Below, piece by piece: positions 17,899-26,137 of a DNA stretch of 46,319 bases; the first letter of the stretch is position 1, and the number at the start of each line of letters is the position of its first letter. This stretch comes from Methanobrevibacter millerae (GTDB lineage Archaea; Methanobacteriota; Methanobacteria; Methanobacteriales; Methanobacteriaceae): assembly GCA_015063005.1 (NCBI GenBank), contig SUTF01000010.1:1-46319 (forward strand), read 5' to 3'. The notes beneath the pieces were generated by a model, which had not been told where the DNA came from, did no database searches, and worked only from the letters and a program-made list of their open reading frames with translations. The translations under genes were made by a program, and so were the position numbers.

Positions 17899-18011
17899 TT
17901 AATTATATGTGATATGTAATGCTTCCAATCGTTCTGCTTCTGAGATTAATATTGGGGTGCTGTCTGAATCGGCATAACTAATGAAACATCAAATGAAATT
18001 TTTTCATCCAT
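17899..18011 (-). pseudogene. Possible frameshifted small-gene remnant
   Basis: On the minus strand an ATG at 18011 opens a 21-codon frame (MDEKISFDVSLV...) that stops at 17946-17948. An overlapping frame gives a coding-looking run (YADSDSTPILISEAERLEAL) that ends at 17899-17901. Joining the two with one frameshift would give about 37 residues. I do not recognise the family. It may be a decayed gene, a sequencing indel or chance. Confidence 0.25.
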
Positions 18012-18047
18012 ATTATATTTAAAAAAATAAGTAAATTGGATAAAAAT

Positions 18048-18209
18048 CTATTTTTTATCCATTAATGTTTTTGCAACAACAGCTCCAGTAGCTCCGATTG
18101 CTAAAGTTCTAAGTAAGCTATTGTGGCCATGTCCATGACAGTGTTTACGTCCGGGACTGAGTAATGAAGATAATAAAGGTGTAGAACCTCTACCATGTCC
18201 ACGTGGCAT
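18048..18209 (-). CDS. 53-residue His/Gly-rich small protein
   Basis: The ATG at 18209 has GGAGT (18218-18222) nine bases upstream, and the frame ends with TAG at 18048-18050. The product starts MPRGHGRGS, has a His/Gly/Cys patch (RKHCHGHGHNS, residues 21-31) and ends with a small hydrophobic helix-like stretch (LLRTLAIGATGAVVAKTLM) and a basic tail. The HCHGHGH patch could bind nickel, zinc or copper, and the C-terminal segment could touch a membrane (both inference). It stands alone, 262 bases upstream of the marker 8 gene and divergent from the exonuclease. A TATA-like run lies near 18240-18265. Confidence 0.65.
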   Translation of the reverse strand: MPRGHGRGSTPLLSSLLSPGRKHCHGHGHNSLLRTLAIGATGAVVAKTLMDKK

Positions 18210-18417
18210 GCATATCAACTCCTTTTTTAATCATTAATGTGTCATATAACTACATTTAATATATTGTTTATTATTTATATTTAAATTAAACTCTTTTTAG
18301 GTTTAACAAAGAATAATTATTTAGCCATTACTAAATATAACATTGTTAACCAAATAAAATTTTCATGACTAAAAGTATTTTAGATATTTAATTAAATATA
18401 TTATTGGAGGAATTTAA
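18210..18417. promoter_or_regulatory. Divergent intergenic region between the small His-rich gene and the exonuclease
   Basis: AT-rich, with no additional gene seen. A TATA-like stretch for the minus gene lies near 18250-18265, and one for the plus gene (TTTAATTAAATATATT) near 18388-18402. GGAGG at 18406-18410 is a strong ribosome binding site seven bases before codon ATT at 18418. Confidence 0.4.
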
Positions 18418-19074
18418 ATTAAGATTATATTTTTTGATACGGAAACTACGGGCCTTGACTGTGTAAATTCAAGAATTATCGAACTTGCAATGTTTACTTT
18501 GGAGGATGGTGAAATAACTGAGGAATACGATAAGTTTATTAAAATCAATGAACCTCTTCCACCTAAAATTACTCAAATTACGAGCATCACTGATGAAATG
18601 CTTAACAAAGAGGGTGTATCTGAAGATATCATTGCTCAGGATTTAAAGGAAAGATTGACAAAAAATACTTTAATGATTGCACATAACACTCATTTTGACT
18701 TGTCATTCATTTATTATCTTTTGAAAAGGCATTTTGGTGATGAGGCTGATGAAATTGTATCTAACCTGGATTGGTTGGATACTGTCACTGTTTTTAAGGA
18801 CAGAAAAGCCTATCCTCATAAATTGATAGATGCAGTACACTATTATAATATTGAAGAGGTTAATTTCCACAGGGCAATTGACGATACAAAGGCATTGTAT
18901 GAGGTAACTAAAGCCCTGAAAAATGAACGTGATGATTTATCTGAGTATATTAACATTTTTGGGTATAATCCTAAATATGGCGTTAATGGCATGAGATTCT
19001 CATTCATTGAATATAAGGCACAGTATTATTCTAATTATTTAAGACCTAGTGATGAGATTTTACCTAGAAAATAA
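18418..19074 (+). CDS. DEDDh 3'-5' exonuclease (DnaQ/epsilon-like), apparent ATT start
   Basis: The frame encodes an exonuclease of the DnaQ fold. Motif I is FFDTETTGLD at the very N-terminus, motif II is the HNTHFDLSFIYY region, and motif III is HRAIDDTKALYEV, with the His and Asp of the DEDDh type. There is a stop codon at 18415-18417, and no ATG, GTG or TTG between it and motif I. The first codon is ATT (18418), with GGAGG seven bases upstream, so ATT is the likely start and the product is about 218 residues. The first in-frame ATG (18490) would lose motif I and give an inactive protein. The role is DNA proofreading or repair, or RNA trimming, with no partner in view. Confidence 0.75.
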   Translation: MKIIFFDTETTGLDCVNSRIIELAMFTLEDGEITEEYDKFIKINEPLPPKITQITSITDEMLNKEGVSEDIIAQDLKERLTKNTLMIAHNTHFDLSFIYYLLKRHFGDEADEIVSNLDWLDTVTVFKDRKAYPHKLIDAVHYYNIEEVNFHRAIDDTKALYEVTKALKNERDDLSEYINIFGYNPKYGVNGMRFSFIEYKAQYYSNYLRPSDEILPRK

Positions 19075-19082
19075 GAGGAGGG

Positions 19083-19107
19083 GTAAGGAAGTGGTGAGCT
19101 TCCTTAC
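19083..19107 (-). terminator. Shared hairpin between exonuclease and cdc48, over the cdc48 stop codon
   Basis: GTAAGGAAG (19083-19091) and CTTCCTTAC (19099-19107) form a perfect 9-bp stem with a seven-base loop. The cdc48 stop codon (19104-19106) is within the stem. On the minus strand T-rich sequence follows. It begins eight bases after the exonuclease stop. Confidence 0.6.
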
Positions 19108-21299
19108 ATATATTGGACTAATTGTTCATCTGCGTTTTCTGCAGGCTTCACTTTTTCTATTGCTTCTTTGAAATATTTATTTGGTATTTCAGAAGCTTCA
19201 ATATCATTTCTTAAAGTGAGCATTGCTGCTTCACGACATACGGCTTCGATATCTGCTCCGACATATCCGTCGGTACTTTTTGCTAATTTTTTAAGATCAA
19301 CGTCACTAGCTAATGGCATATCTTTGGTATGTACTTCAAAGATTGCAATTCTTGCTTCTTCTGATGGAGTGTCGACTTTGATGTGTCTGTCGAATCTTCC
19401 AGGCCTCATTAAACCTGGATCAATGATGTCCGGTCTGTTGGTTGCTGCAATGATTGCCACATCTTCAAGTTCTTCTAAACCATCCATTTCTGTTAATAAC
19501 TGATTTACAACTCTTTTTGTCACACCGCTGTCAGTGTCATTTCCACTTCTTGTGCTTGCAATGGAGTCGATTTCATCGAAGAATATTACTGTTGGAGCAG
19601 TTTGTTTTGCTTTTCTAAATACTTCCCTTACTCCTTTTTCGGATTCACCCACCCATTTGGATAGAAGTTCAGGTCCTTTAATGGAAATGAAGTTTGCTTC
19701 ACTTTCACTTGCCACTGCTTTTGCAAGCAATGTTTTACCTGTTCCAGGAATTCCATAAAGTAATACTCCTTTTGGAGGATTTATTCCGAATTTTTGGAAG
19801 TTTTCCGGATATTTTAAAGGCCATTCAACAGCTTCTTTTAATTCCTGTTTAGCATCATCAAGTCCACCAATATCATCCCATTTTACATTTGGAACTTGTA
19901 CAAGAACTTCTCTTAATGCAGAAGGTTGAATTTCTTTAAGTGCTGATTTGAAATCGTCTTTTGTTACAATAATTTTTTTAAGAACTTCTTCAGGGATTTC
20001 TTCATCATCATTTTTGATTTCAGGAAGTATTCTTCTAACTACTCTCATCGCAGCTTCTTTACATAATGATTCTAAATCGGCTCCTACAAATCCGTGTGTT
20101 GTATTTGCGAGTTTATTCAAATCAACATCTTCAGCTATTGGCATGTTTCTTGTATGAATTTCAAGGACTTCTTTTCTTTCATCAGCATCAGGAACACCGA
20201 TTTCTATTTCACGGTCAAATCTTCCTGGTCTTCTAAGTGCGGGATCAAGAGAGTCAGGTCTGTTTGTAGCACCGATTACAACAACTTGGCCTCTTGATTT
20301 AAGACCATCCATTAAGGTTAACAATTGAGCAACGGTTCTTCTTTCGGTTTCACCGTTTGTATCCTCTCTTTTTGGAGCAATTGCATCTAATTCATCAATG
20401 AATATGATTGAGGGGGAGTTTGCTTCTGCTTCTTCGAAGTATTCTCTTAGGTTTTCTTCAGATCCTCCAACATATTTGCTCATGATTTCCGGCCCATTAA
20501 TCAATATGAAATGGGCATCACTTTCACTAGCAACTGCTTTAGCCAGTAATGTTTTACCTGTTCCTGGTGGACCGTGCATTAATACTCCTTTTGGAGGAGC
20601 GATTCCTAATTTTTCGAATAATTCTGGTCTTTTAAGTGGGATTTCAATCATTTCCCTTACTTTTTTAACTTCTTCTTTAAGACCACCTATATCTTCGTAA
20701 CTTACGTCAACGAGGTTTGTAACACCTTCGAGTTTGCTTACATCAATTGGGGATTCGTGAAGTTCTACTTCAGTGTTTTGTCCGACTACGGTAATTCCTC
20801 CAGGTTGGGTGGAAACTACAGCGAATCTAATTTCTTTCATTGAAGGGGTAAAGTCCAGTAATTCATCAAATATGCTGTTAAATCCCATATTTGGTCTTGG
20901 AGCCCTGATTTGAGATCCAATAATATCTCCCTGCATCATGACTTTGCCCATGAATAAACCGCGCACATCACCTTGTACACGGATGTTATCTTCAGTAGGT
21001 GCTAAAACTACTTTTTTAGCTTCAACTGCTTTTGCTTTTTTGATTACTACTTCACCACCGATTGTTGCCCCGGAATTTTTACGGACTAATCCGTCGATTC
21101 TTATAACTCCAAGACCTATATCTGTTTGTGAAGGCAGTACGATTGCGGCAGTTTTTTTGTCTGCGTTAATTTCAATAATGTCTCTTTCGTTCAATCCTAA
21201 TTCAGCCATTACATTAGGATCGACTCTTGCAATACCTTGACCAATTTCCCTTTGAGAAAGGGCTTCTGCAACTTTTAAAGTTTTTTCATTTTGAGCCAT
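19104..21299 (-). CDS. Cdc48/VAT-type AAA+ ATPase
   Basis: A 731-residue double-ring unfoldase. The N-terminal double-psi barrel domain (about 1-190) is followed by D1 with Walker A GPPGTGKT near residue 245 and Walker [13 protein letters not shown], then D2 with Walker A GIPGTGKT and Walker [10 protein letters not shown]. Both modules have the RPGRFDR arginine-finger region. The protein ends in QYM; the penultimate Tyr resembles the HbYX tail that docks to the 20S proteasome, although the residue before it is Gln. I chose the ATG at 21299 (GGAG nine bases upstream) over the ATG at 21308, which touches that GGAG. It unfolds substrates for the proteasome and remodels complexes. Confidence 0.93.
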   Translation of the reverse strand: MAQNEKTLKVAEALSQREIGQGIARVDPNVMAELGLNERDIIEINADKKTAAIVLPSQTDIGLGVIRIDGLVRKNSGATIGGEVVIKKAKAVEAKKVVLAPTEDNIRVQGDVRGLFMGKVMMQGDIIGSQIRAPRPNMGFNSIFDELLDFTPSMKEIRFAVVSTQPGGITVVGQNTEVELHESPIDVSKLEGVTNLVDVSYEDIGGLKEEVKKVREMIEIPLKRPELFEKLGIAPPKGVLMHGPPGTGKTLLAKAVASESDAHFILINGPEIMSKYVGGSEENLREYFEEAEANSPSIIFIDELDAIAPKREDTNGETERRTVAQLLTLMDGLKSRGQVVVIGATNRPDSLDPALRRPGRFDREIEIGVPDADERKEVLEIHTRNMPIAEDVDLNKLANTTHGFVGADLESLCKEAAMRVVRRILPEIKNDDEEIPEEVLKKIIVTKDDFKSALKEIQPSALREVLVQVPNVKWDDIGGLDDAKQELKEAVEWPLKYPENFQKFGINPPKGVLLYGIPGTGKTLLAKAVASESEANFISIKGPELLSKWVGESEKGVREVFRKAKQTAPTVIFFDEIDSIASTRSGNDTDSGVTKRVVNQLLTEMDGLEELEDVAIIAATNRPDIIDPGLMRPGRFDRHIKVDTPSEEARIAIFEVHTKDMPLASDVDLKKLAKSTDGYVGADIEAVCREAAMLTLRNDIEASEIPNKYFKEAIEKVKPAENADEQLVQYM

Positions 21300-21647
21300 A
21301 GATATCATCTCCGTAATTTTGATTAGTATGATAAGAAATTTAGGTTACCTTTTTCTGTAACCTTGTCATTTTAAGTTTGACACATATACTGTGTAAGTCT
21401 TACTATATAAATGTTTCGGTTATTAAAAATTTTTAAAACTAATTTTAAAGCTTTTGTTTATATTAAATATTTATTAAATATTTTTTTTTAGATTATAAAT
21501 AATTTTTTAGTATATTTTTAGAATATTATTTAATTTTAAATTGTTATATTTAATTCTAAAATTTAATTACTTTTCATTACTTTAATATTTGTTCGTTTAA
21601 ATACGAACTATTTTTCACATTAATAAAAAAATAAAAGGTGGAATGGA
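21300..21647 (-). promoter_or_regulatory. cdc48 promoter and leader; tyrA 3' flank
   Basis: A minus-strand TATA box (ATTTATATAG, 21402-21411) predicts transcription start near 21381 and a leader of about 80 bases. The leader contains a 7-bp hairpin: AGGTTAC (21342-21348) with GTAACCT (21357-21363). A short palindrome ACACA-N5-TGTGT (21380-21394) covers the predicted start. The region beyond 21420 is very AT-rich with no gene seen. GTTCGT/ACGAAC (21591-21608) is a small inverted repeat, and a T-run on the minus strand near 21620-21636 probably ends the tyrA transcript. Confidence 0.4.
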
Positions 21648-22940
21648 TTATCTCAAAACCCCACCAAAACCAGTCAAAACTTTTTTAACATTATTTATCG
21701 CATCCTTATTTAAAGCCTTTACATTAAACGTTAGGCTTTCATATCCTTCAGCGATTTGAGGTCCTTTATAAATGTCTGTCAGGATTACTTCAGTTATGTC
21801 CTGTATGTTTTCGATGGTTTCGACAATGATATTTGGGGTCACGCTGTCAGGAAACATGCAGCTGATGGATTCCTCTTTTTGTTTGGTGTTTTCAAGTCTC
21901 CATTGATATAGCTCTTCGTCGTTCAATACTCTGATGTTGGCTATTCTCAATTTGGTTCCATTGTCCAGGATTGCTGATTTTCCATCAATTTTTTCTAAAA
22001 CGCCTATATGGACTTTTCCTGAATAGATATGTTCGAGTGCAATCTCATGGCCAATTGATTTTTTCAAAATATTGAATTCATGGTTCAATCCATTGATTGC
22101 CTTGTCACTTCTACCTAAAGCATTCTGAATATCACCCATGTTTTTTGTTGCGTTAATAGCTATCTCAACAAATTTTTCATCATTTTTGGCTTCAATAACA
22201 TCTCTAAGTTCTGTTACTGCTTCGCTGAATGCATTTCTTATTTGCGTTCCGTTACTGTTCATGGTTTGGATGTAATATGTAAGATAAGGATTTTGTGAAA
22301 CAATACGTGCAATCATATCTATCATCAGATTATAGATTGGACTTTCATAATCTTCGGTTTCTGTAATGTCGACTTTCAGTTTTTCCATTGCTGAAGCGGT
22401 TGATATGAATGAGAAATGAGTTAAAACCTGCACGATGCTCATCATATAGTCATGATGATGTGCTGTTGTTTCTATTATGCGCATGTTCTTGCTGTCCAAA
22501 TAATCATATACTTTTTCATACCATTTGCCTTTTTTAGTTGCAGTAAGCACAATAACCTGATTGTCGAGCTCTGTTGTTCTTGGACCGAAAACTGGATGTG
22601 TTGGAATAAATTCTACGTTGTCTGGAAGGCATTCTTCCATTGTTTTTAATGGTTTTTCTTTTACTGATGTAACATCAATCATTACTGATCCCTTTTTCAT
22701 GAATGGGGCAACCTCACGAATGACTGATGGGGTATGATGAATGGGTACTGATATTATTAAGATATTGCTCATTGCTGCCAGTTTCTTGTTTGATTCAACA
22801 TAATCTACGTTCATTTCTTCTGCAACTTTACGGCCTTTGTCATGGTCTCTTGCACTGATGCTTACCTTAAATTCATCTCTAAAATAGTAAATGAGGGTTT
22901 TTCCTAAACCGTCACTTCCACCGATTATTCCAATTTTCAT
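21648..22940 (-). CDS. tyrA: Prephenate dehydrogenase-like protein
   Basis: About 430 residues. The N-terminal Rossmann domain begins MKIGIIGGSDGLGKTL, an NAD(P)-binding G-x-G-x-x-G-like loop. It continues with SVPIHHTP and with THPVFGPR, the prephenate dehydrogenase substrate region, then HHHDYMMSIVQVLTHF. The C-terminal part after about residue 300 resembles an ACT-type regulatory domain, which would allow feedback by tyrosine (inference). The reaction is oxidative decarboxylation of prephenate toward tyrosine. I chose the ATG at 22940. The ATG at 22961 lies upstream of the start site predicted from the TATA box at 22964-22975. No other aromatic pathway gene is adjacent. Confidence 0.82.
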   Translation of the reverse strand: MKIGIIGGSDGLGKTLIYYFRDEFKVSISARDHDKGRKVAEEMNVDYVESNKKLAAMSNILIISVPIHHTPSVIREVAPFMKKGSVMIDVTSVKEKPLKTMEECLPDNVEFIPTHPVFGPRTTELDNQVIVLTATKKGKWYEKVYDYLDSKNMRIIETTAHHHDYMMSIVQVLTHFSFISTASAMEKLKVDITETEDYESPIYNLMIDMIARIVSQNPYLTYYIQTMNSNGTQIRNAFSEAVTELRDVIEAKNDEKFVEIAINATKNMGDIQNALGRSDKAINGLNHEFNILKKSIGHEIALEHIYSGKVHIGVLEKIDGKSAILDNGTKLRIANIRVLNDEELYQWRLENTKQKEESISCMFPDSVTPNIIVETIENIQDITEVILTDIYKGPQIAEGYESLTFNVKALNKDAINNVKKVLTGFGGVLR

Positions 22941-22987
22941 ATTAATAACTTTAATATACATTACATATATAAATAATTAATACAATG
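22938..22987. promoter_or_regulatory. Compact divergent promoter, tyrA/pelA
   Basis: Only 44 bases separate the tyrA ATG (22940) from the pelA ATG (22985). The minus-strand TATA box would be CATATATAAATA (22964-22975). The plus-strand one would be TTAATATACA (22951-22960). Both predict transcripts that begin at or a few bases before their ATG, so both mRNAs are probably leaderless. Confidence 0.5.
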
Positions 22988-24046
22988 AAAATCATTAAAC
23001 AAGATACTAAAGAAGGGATTGTGGAAGTTGTTCCCGAAACATTGGATGATTTGTGGCATTTGTCCCATATTGCCGAAGTTGGCGATAATGTTTCCTCAAA
23101 GACTACCCGTCGTATTCAGGATAATACTGGAGATAAGTTGAGAAGTGACAGGGGAGTTAAAAAAACATTTTACTTGGGTATTGATGTAGAAAGCATTAGT
23201 TTTCATTTATTTACAGGTAAATTGAGATTGACTGGTGTTATTACAAGAGGTCCTGAGGATTTGATTCCATTGGGTTCTCACCATACTTTGGAAGTTAAAC
23301 TGAATACTCCCTTAACAATAAAAAAATCAAAATGGCCAAAATGGGCATTGAAAAGACTGAAACAGGCGATTGATGCTTCTAAAAAATTGTCTGCAATAAT
23401 TGTAGTCATTGAAGATGACACTGCCACATTGGGTTTAATGAGGCAATTCGGAATTGAATATTATGGTCCTGTCAAAGGAAATATCTCCGGAAAGCGCATT
23501 CTTGATAAGAATAGGAATAAGAATATTGTCAAATTCTACGAATCTATTGTGGAATCATTAAATAAATTCGATTCAATACAGAATATTGTCATTGCAGGTC
23601 CTGGATTTTATAAGAATGATTTCTACGATTATCTTAAGGATAAACATAAGGATTTGGCTTCCAAATCAATCATTGAAGCTACTGGAACTGGCGGAAGGGT
23701 TGGAATCCACGAAGTTCTTAAAAAGGGAAGCGTTGAAAAATTAACTGTAGAAAACAGGGTGGCAAGTGAAATGATTGCTGTTGATGAACTTTTAGGCGAA
23801 ATAGGTAAAAATTCATCAAAGGTTGCATATGGTGTGAAGGAAACAGTTGAAGCAATCAATCTTGGGGCTGTTGAAAAACTTCTTGTACTTGATAAAATGG
23901 TTGCAACTAATAATTTAAGCCAACAAATGGATATGGTTGAAAATATGAAGGGTGAAGTAATGGTTATTAGTTGTGAACATGATGGTGGGAAGCAATTGGA
24001 AAGTTTAGGTGGTATTGCAGCCATTTTACGATATGCCATATCATAG
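22985..24046 (+). CDS. pelA: mRNA surveillance protein Pelota
   Basis: A 353-residue protein of the eRF1/Pelota family, which with aEF1alpha recognises stalled ribosomes and splits them with ABCE1. The N-terminal Sm-like domain (about 1-130) contains VPETLDDLWHLSHIAEVGDNV and the TTRRIQ stretch of archaeal Pelota. The central domain (about 135-260) includes ATLGLMRQFGI and VIAGPGFYKNDFYDYL. The C-terminal domain (about 265-353) has AYGVKETVEAINLGAVEKLLVLD and VISCEHDGGKQLESLGGIAAILRY. There is no GGQ motif, as expected for Pelota rather than release factor 1. It precedes the MraY-like gene by about 60 bases, with a separate TATA-like run (24050-24056). Confidence 0.95.
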   Translation: MKIIKQDTKEGIVEVVPETLDDLWHLSHIAEVGDNVSSKTTRRIQDNTGDKLRSDRGVKKTFYLGIDVESISFHLFTGKLRLTGVITRGPEDLIPLGSHHTLEVKLNTPLTIKKSKWPKWALKRLKQAIDASKKLSAIIVVIEDDTATLGLMRQFGIEYYGPVKGNISGKRILDKNRNKNIVKFYESIVESLNKFDSIQNIVIAGPGFYKNDFYDYLKDKHKDLASKSIIEATGTGGRVGIHEVLKKGSVEKLTVENRVASEMIAVDELLGEIGKNSSKVAYGVKETVEAINLGAVEKLLVLDKMVATNNLSQQMDMVENMKGEVMVISCEHDGGKQLESLGGIAAILRYAIS

Positions 24047-24105
24047 ATTTTATATAGGATTATTATTATAAGTTATAAGTGATAAATAAAAAAAGGTTTA
24101 GTATT

Positions 24106-25065
24106 ATGTATATGTCGATGGTTTATGCATTCCTGTTTGTTTTTATTGTTTGTTTGATAGGAACAGCATTTGTTGATGCATTATTTAGGTTTCTTGGTAA
24201 AAGAGGACTATTGGGTAATCTCTTTTCTAATGTAAGGGGAGGAACTCCTCGTGGTGTTGGAATTATCCCGGCAATTATATTGTCTTTTTATTTACTTCCA
24301 GGATACAACGATTTGGTTTTAATCATCGCTATATTTGCATTCATTGATGATATTTTCGGTAGAAGAAAATTCAGTTTCATGAATATTGAAATAGGTCAGT
24401 TTTCAAGAGGTATTGGAATGCTTCTTGTCATGATTGTAGGATTTATCCATGGATTCGGTTTATCATCAATAATTATAGCATTTTTAATACAGCCTTTAAA
24501 TATTTCTGATATGCAACCGGGATCTTGTGCAATGGTGACTATGGTAATGTCAATTGTTACTCTAATTTGTATGATGATATTTGGATCTGTACCAGTTAAG
24601 GAACTTCCTGCTGTTTACACTCCATTATTGATATTTGTAGTATGTTTGGCATATTCTCCTTTGGATTTTGCTGGAAAAATTATGTTGGGAGAAGTTGGAA
24701 ACCATTCTTTTGCTGTAGCTTTGGGAATAGCATTTTACTTGACCGGAGGATTCTGGTGGACACTTTTACTTACAATATTTACAGTTTGTTTCACTGCATT
24801 TGTTAGAAGAAACACTTTAAAAGTATTCTTTAGACAACGTTTAAGATTGCTTGATCCTACTTTCGGCGACTTTATTATGGATGTTTTAACCGGCGGAGGA
24901 TTAGGAGATTTATTGCGTAAATGGATTCTTAAAGATAAACAATATGAAGTAACTAATGAAATTTTAATTGCATTAGGATTCAGAAGACTTTTATTTAATC
25001 CTTATGCAATTCATACTGAAGGATTTGTATCCAATAAACCTTCTAATCTTGATGGGGGCGATTAA
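24106..25065 (+). CDS. MraY-like glycosyltransferase (GT4 polyprenyl-phosphate transferase family)
   Basis: About 319 residues with roughly eight to ten hydrophobic segments. Three GT4 motifs are visible: RGGTPRGVG at 44-52 (like the MraY GTPTMGG loop), the magnesium-binding IDD at 80-82, and PLNISDMQPGS at 130-140 followed by LGEVGNHSFAVALG at 194-207 (like MGDxGS-xxxG, here with Glu for Asp). Family knowledge: MraY moves a phospho-sugar from UDP onto undecaprenyl phosphate. The Methanobacteriales homologue is thought to start the lipid-linked pseudomurein precursor. I chose the ATG at 24106 with GGT eight bases upstream; a GTG at 24079 lies close to the predicted transcription start. The next gene begins right after its stop codon. 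Confidence 0.8.
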   Translation: MYMSMVYAFLFVFIVCLIGTAFVDALFRFLGKRGLLGNLFSNVRGGTPRGVGIIPAIILSFYLLPGYNDLVLIIAIFAFIDDIFGRRKFSFMNIEIGQFSRGIGMLLVMIVGFIHGFGLSSIIIAFLIQPLNISDMQPGSCAMVTMVMSIVTLICMMIFGSVPVKELPAVYTPLLIFVVCLAYSPLDFAGKIMLGEVGNHSFAVALGIAFYLTGGFWWTLLLTIFTVCFTAFVRRNTLKVFFRQRLRLLDPTFGDFIMDVLTGGGLGDLLRKWILKDKQYEVTNEILIALGFRRLLFNPYAIHTEGFVSNKPSNLDGGD

Positions 25066-26118
25066 ATGAAAGCATTAGTAGTTATTACTGGAAGAGGTTT
25101 GGGTGGTGATGCAGTTATAGCATATAATGTTATCTCAGGTCTTGAAGCTGAAGGTGTTCAATGTGAATTGGCGCTTGATGAATCAGCACCTGGAATTTTA
25201 TTTAAAAAGAAAGGATATGCTTGGCATAAAATTTCAATACCTCAGGCAGGAGGCCATGCTGCAACTAAATTGTCTTCTATAAAAGCTGCTTTTAGGATGT
25301 TTACCGCCACATTTAAAGTTAGACGCCTAATCAATAAATTGGATGTTGATTTTGTTGTTGGAATTATAGGTGGGGGCGCTATTGTAGCCAGTGTTGGAGC
25401 TAAATTGTCTGGAAAGTCATGTGCATGTATATGCTGCACTCCTTTGGACATGAAGGTATGCCCTAAGTTTAATCATTGTATAATTTTGCCGGAATATCAT
25501 TTATTTAGAGAAAAGAATTTACCTGAGAATTTATCTAAAACTAATTATCCATTAAATGATGATGTTGACTCAGGTAATCCCGAAATAGCACTTGAAAAGC
25601 TTAAAGAAATTCCATTATTTGATGAAAATAAAAAAACCATATTGTTTTCTTCAGGTTCATCACTTTTTAAAGGAATGATTGAAACTGTATCAAATTTTTC
25701 CAATTATACTGATGAGTATAATCTGCTCTTGGTAGGTCATCCCTTGCATGATGAATATATGGACTTAATAGACCAGGATAAAATTATTTATTTGGGATTC
25801 GTTGACTGGTTAAATCATCTTTATAAATTCATAGATTTGGCAGTTTTGACTGATGACGGTGTTATGGTCGCAGAGCTTACTGCATGTAGAATTCCTATTG
25901 TAACTATAACTCATGTAAAATGGGGAAGATACCACAATATGGCAGCTAATTTTGAAGGAGCAATATTGGAATCAAGCATTGGAGATGCTAACGAAAATAT
26001 TACTAAAGCATTTGAAAATTATGATTCCCTTAAGGAAAATGCTAATAAATATTCAGGTGAATTATTGGCAACTAAGGCTAATTTGGCTAAAAAAATAATA
26101 GATATTTGTGGTAAATAG
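25066..26118 (+). CDS. MurG-like glycosyltransferase
   Basis: A 350-residue GT-B enzyme. The N-terminal glycine-rich loop (GRGLGGDAV, 9-17), a second glycine loop (GIIGGGAIVA, 99-108), a phosphate-binding-like SSGSS (195-199) and the donor-binding DDGVMVAELTACRIPIV (263-279) match the MurG/UDP-glycosyltransferase layout. It starts at the base after the MraY-like stop (TAA-ATG), so the two are almost certainly co-translated. In bacteria the pair makes lipid I and lipid II; here the likely role is adding the second sugar to the pseudomurein lipid precursor (inference). The real donor and acceptor are not shown by the sequence. Its stop codon abuts the convergent oxidoreductase stop with no gap. 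Confidence 0.78.
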   Translation: MKALVVITGRGLGGDAVIAYNVISGLEAEGVQCELALDESAPGILFKKKGYAWHKISIPQAGGHAATKLSSIKAAFRMFTATFKVRRLINKLDVDFVVGIIGGGAIVASVGAKLSGKSCACICCTPLDMKVCPKFNHCIILPEYHLFREKNLPENLSKTNYPLNDDVDSGNPEIALEKLKEIPLFDENKKTILFSSGSSLFKGMIETVSNFSNYTDEYNLLLVGHPLHDEYMDLIDQDKIIYLGFVDWLNHLYKFIDLAVLTDDGVMVAELTACRIPIVTITHVKWGRYHNMAANFEGAILESSIGDANENITKAFENYDSLKENANKYSGELLATKANLAKKIIDICGK

Positions 26119-26137
26119 TTATAACCACAAATTTTTT
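26105..26137. terminator. Shared hairpin over the abutting stop codons of two convergent genes
   Basis: TTTGTGGT (26105-26112) and ACCACAAA (26124-26131) form an 8-bp stem. The loop (26113-26123) holds both stop codons (26116-26118 plus, 26119-26121 minus). TTTTTT follows on the plus strand (26132-26137), and a T-rich run (TATTATTTTTTT) follows on the minus strand, so it can end both transcripts. Confidence 0.7.

Noticed and set aside
21380..21394. ACACA-N5-TGTGT as a defined heat-shock operator
   Set aside because: Five-base arms are expected by chance and it does not match a regulator site that I can name; kept only as a note in the cdc48 leader.
22941..22961. Upstream ATG for prephenate dehydrogenase at 22961
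   Set aside because: It would start before the transcription start predicted from the TATA box at 22964-22975, and the conserved MKIGIIGG begins at the ATG at 22940.
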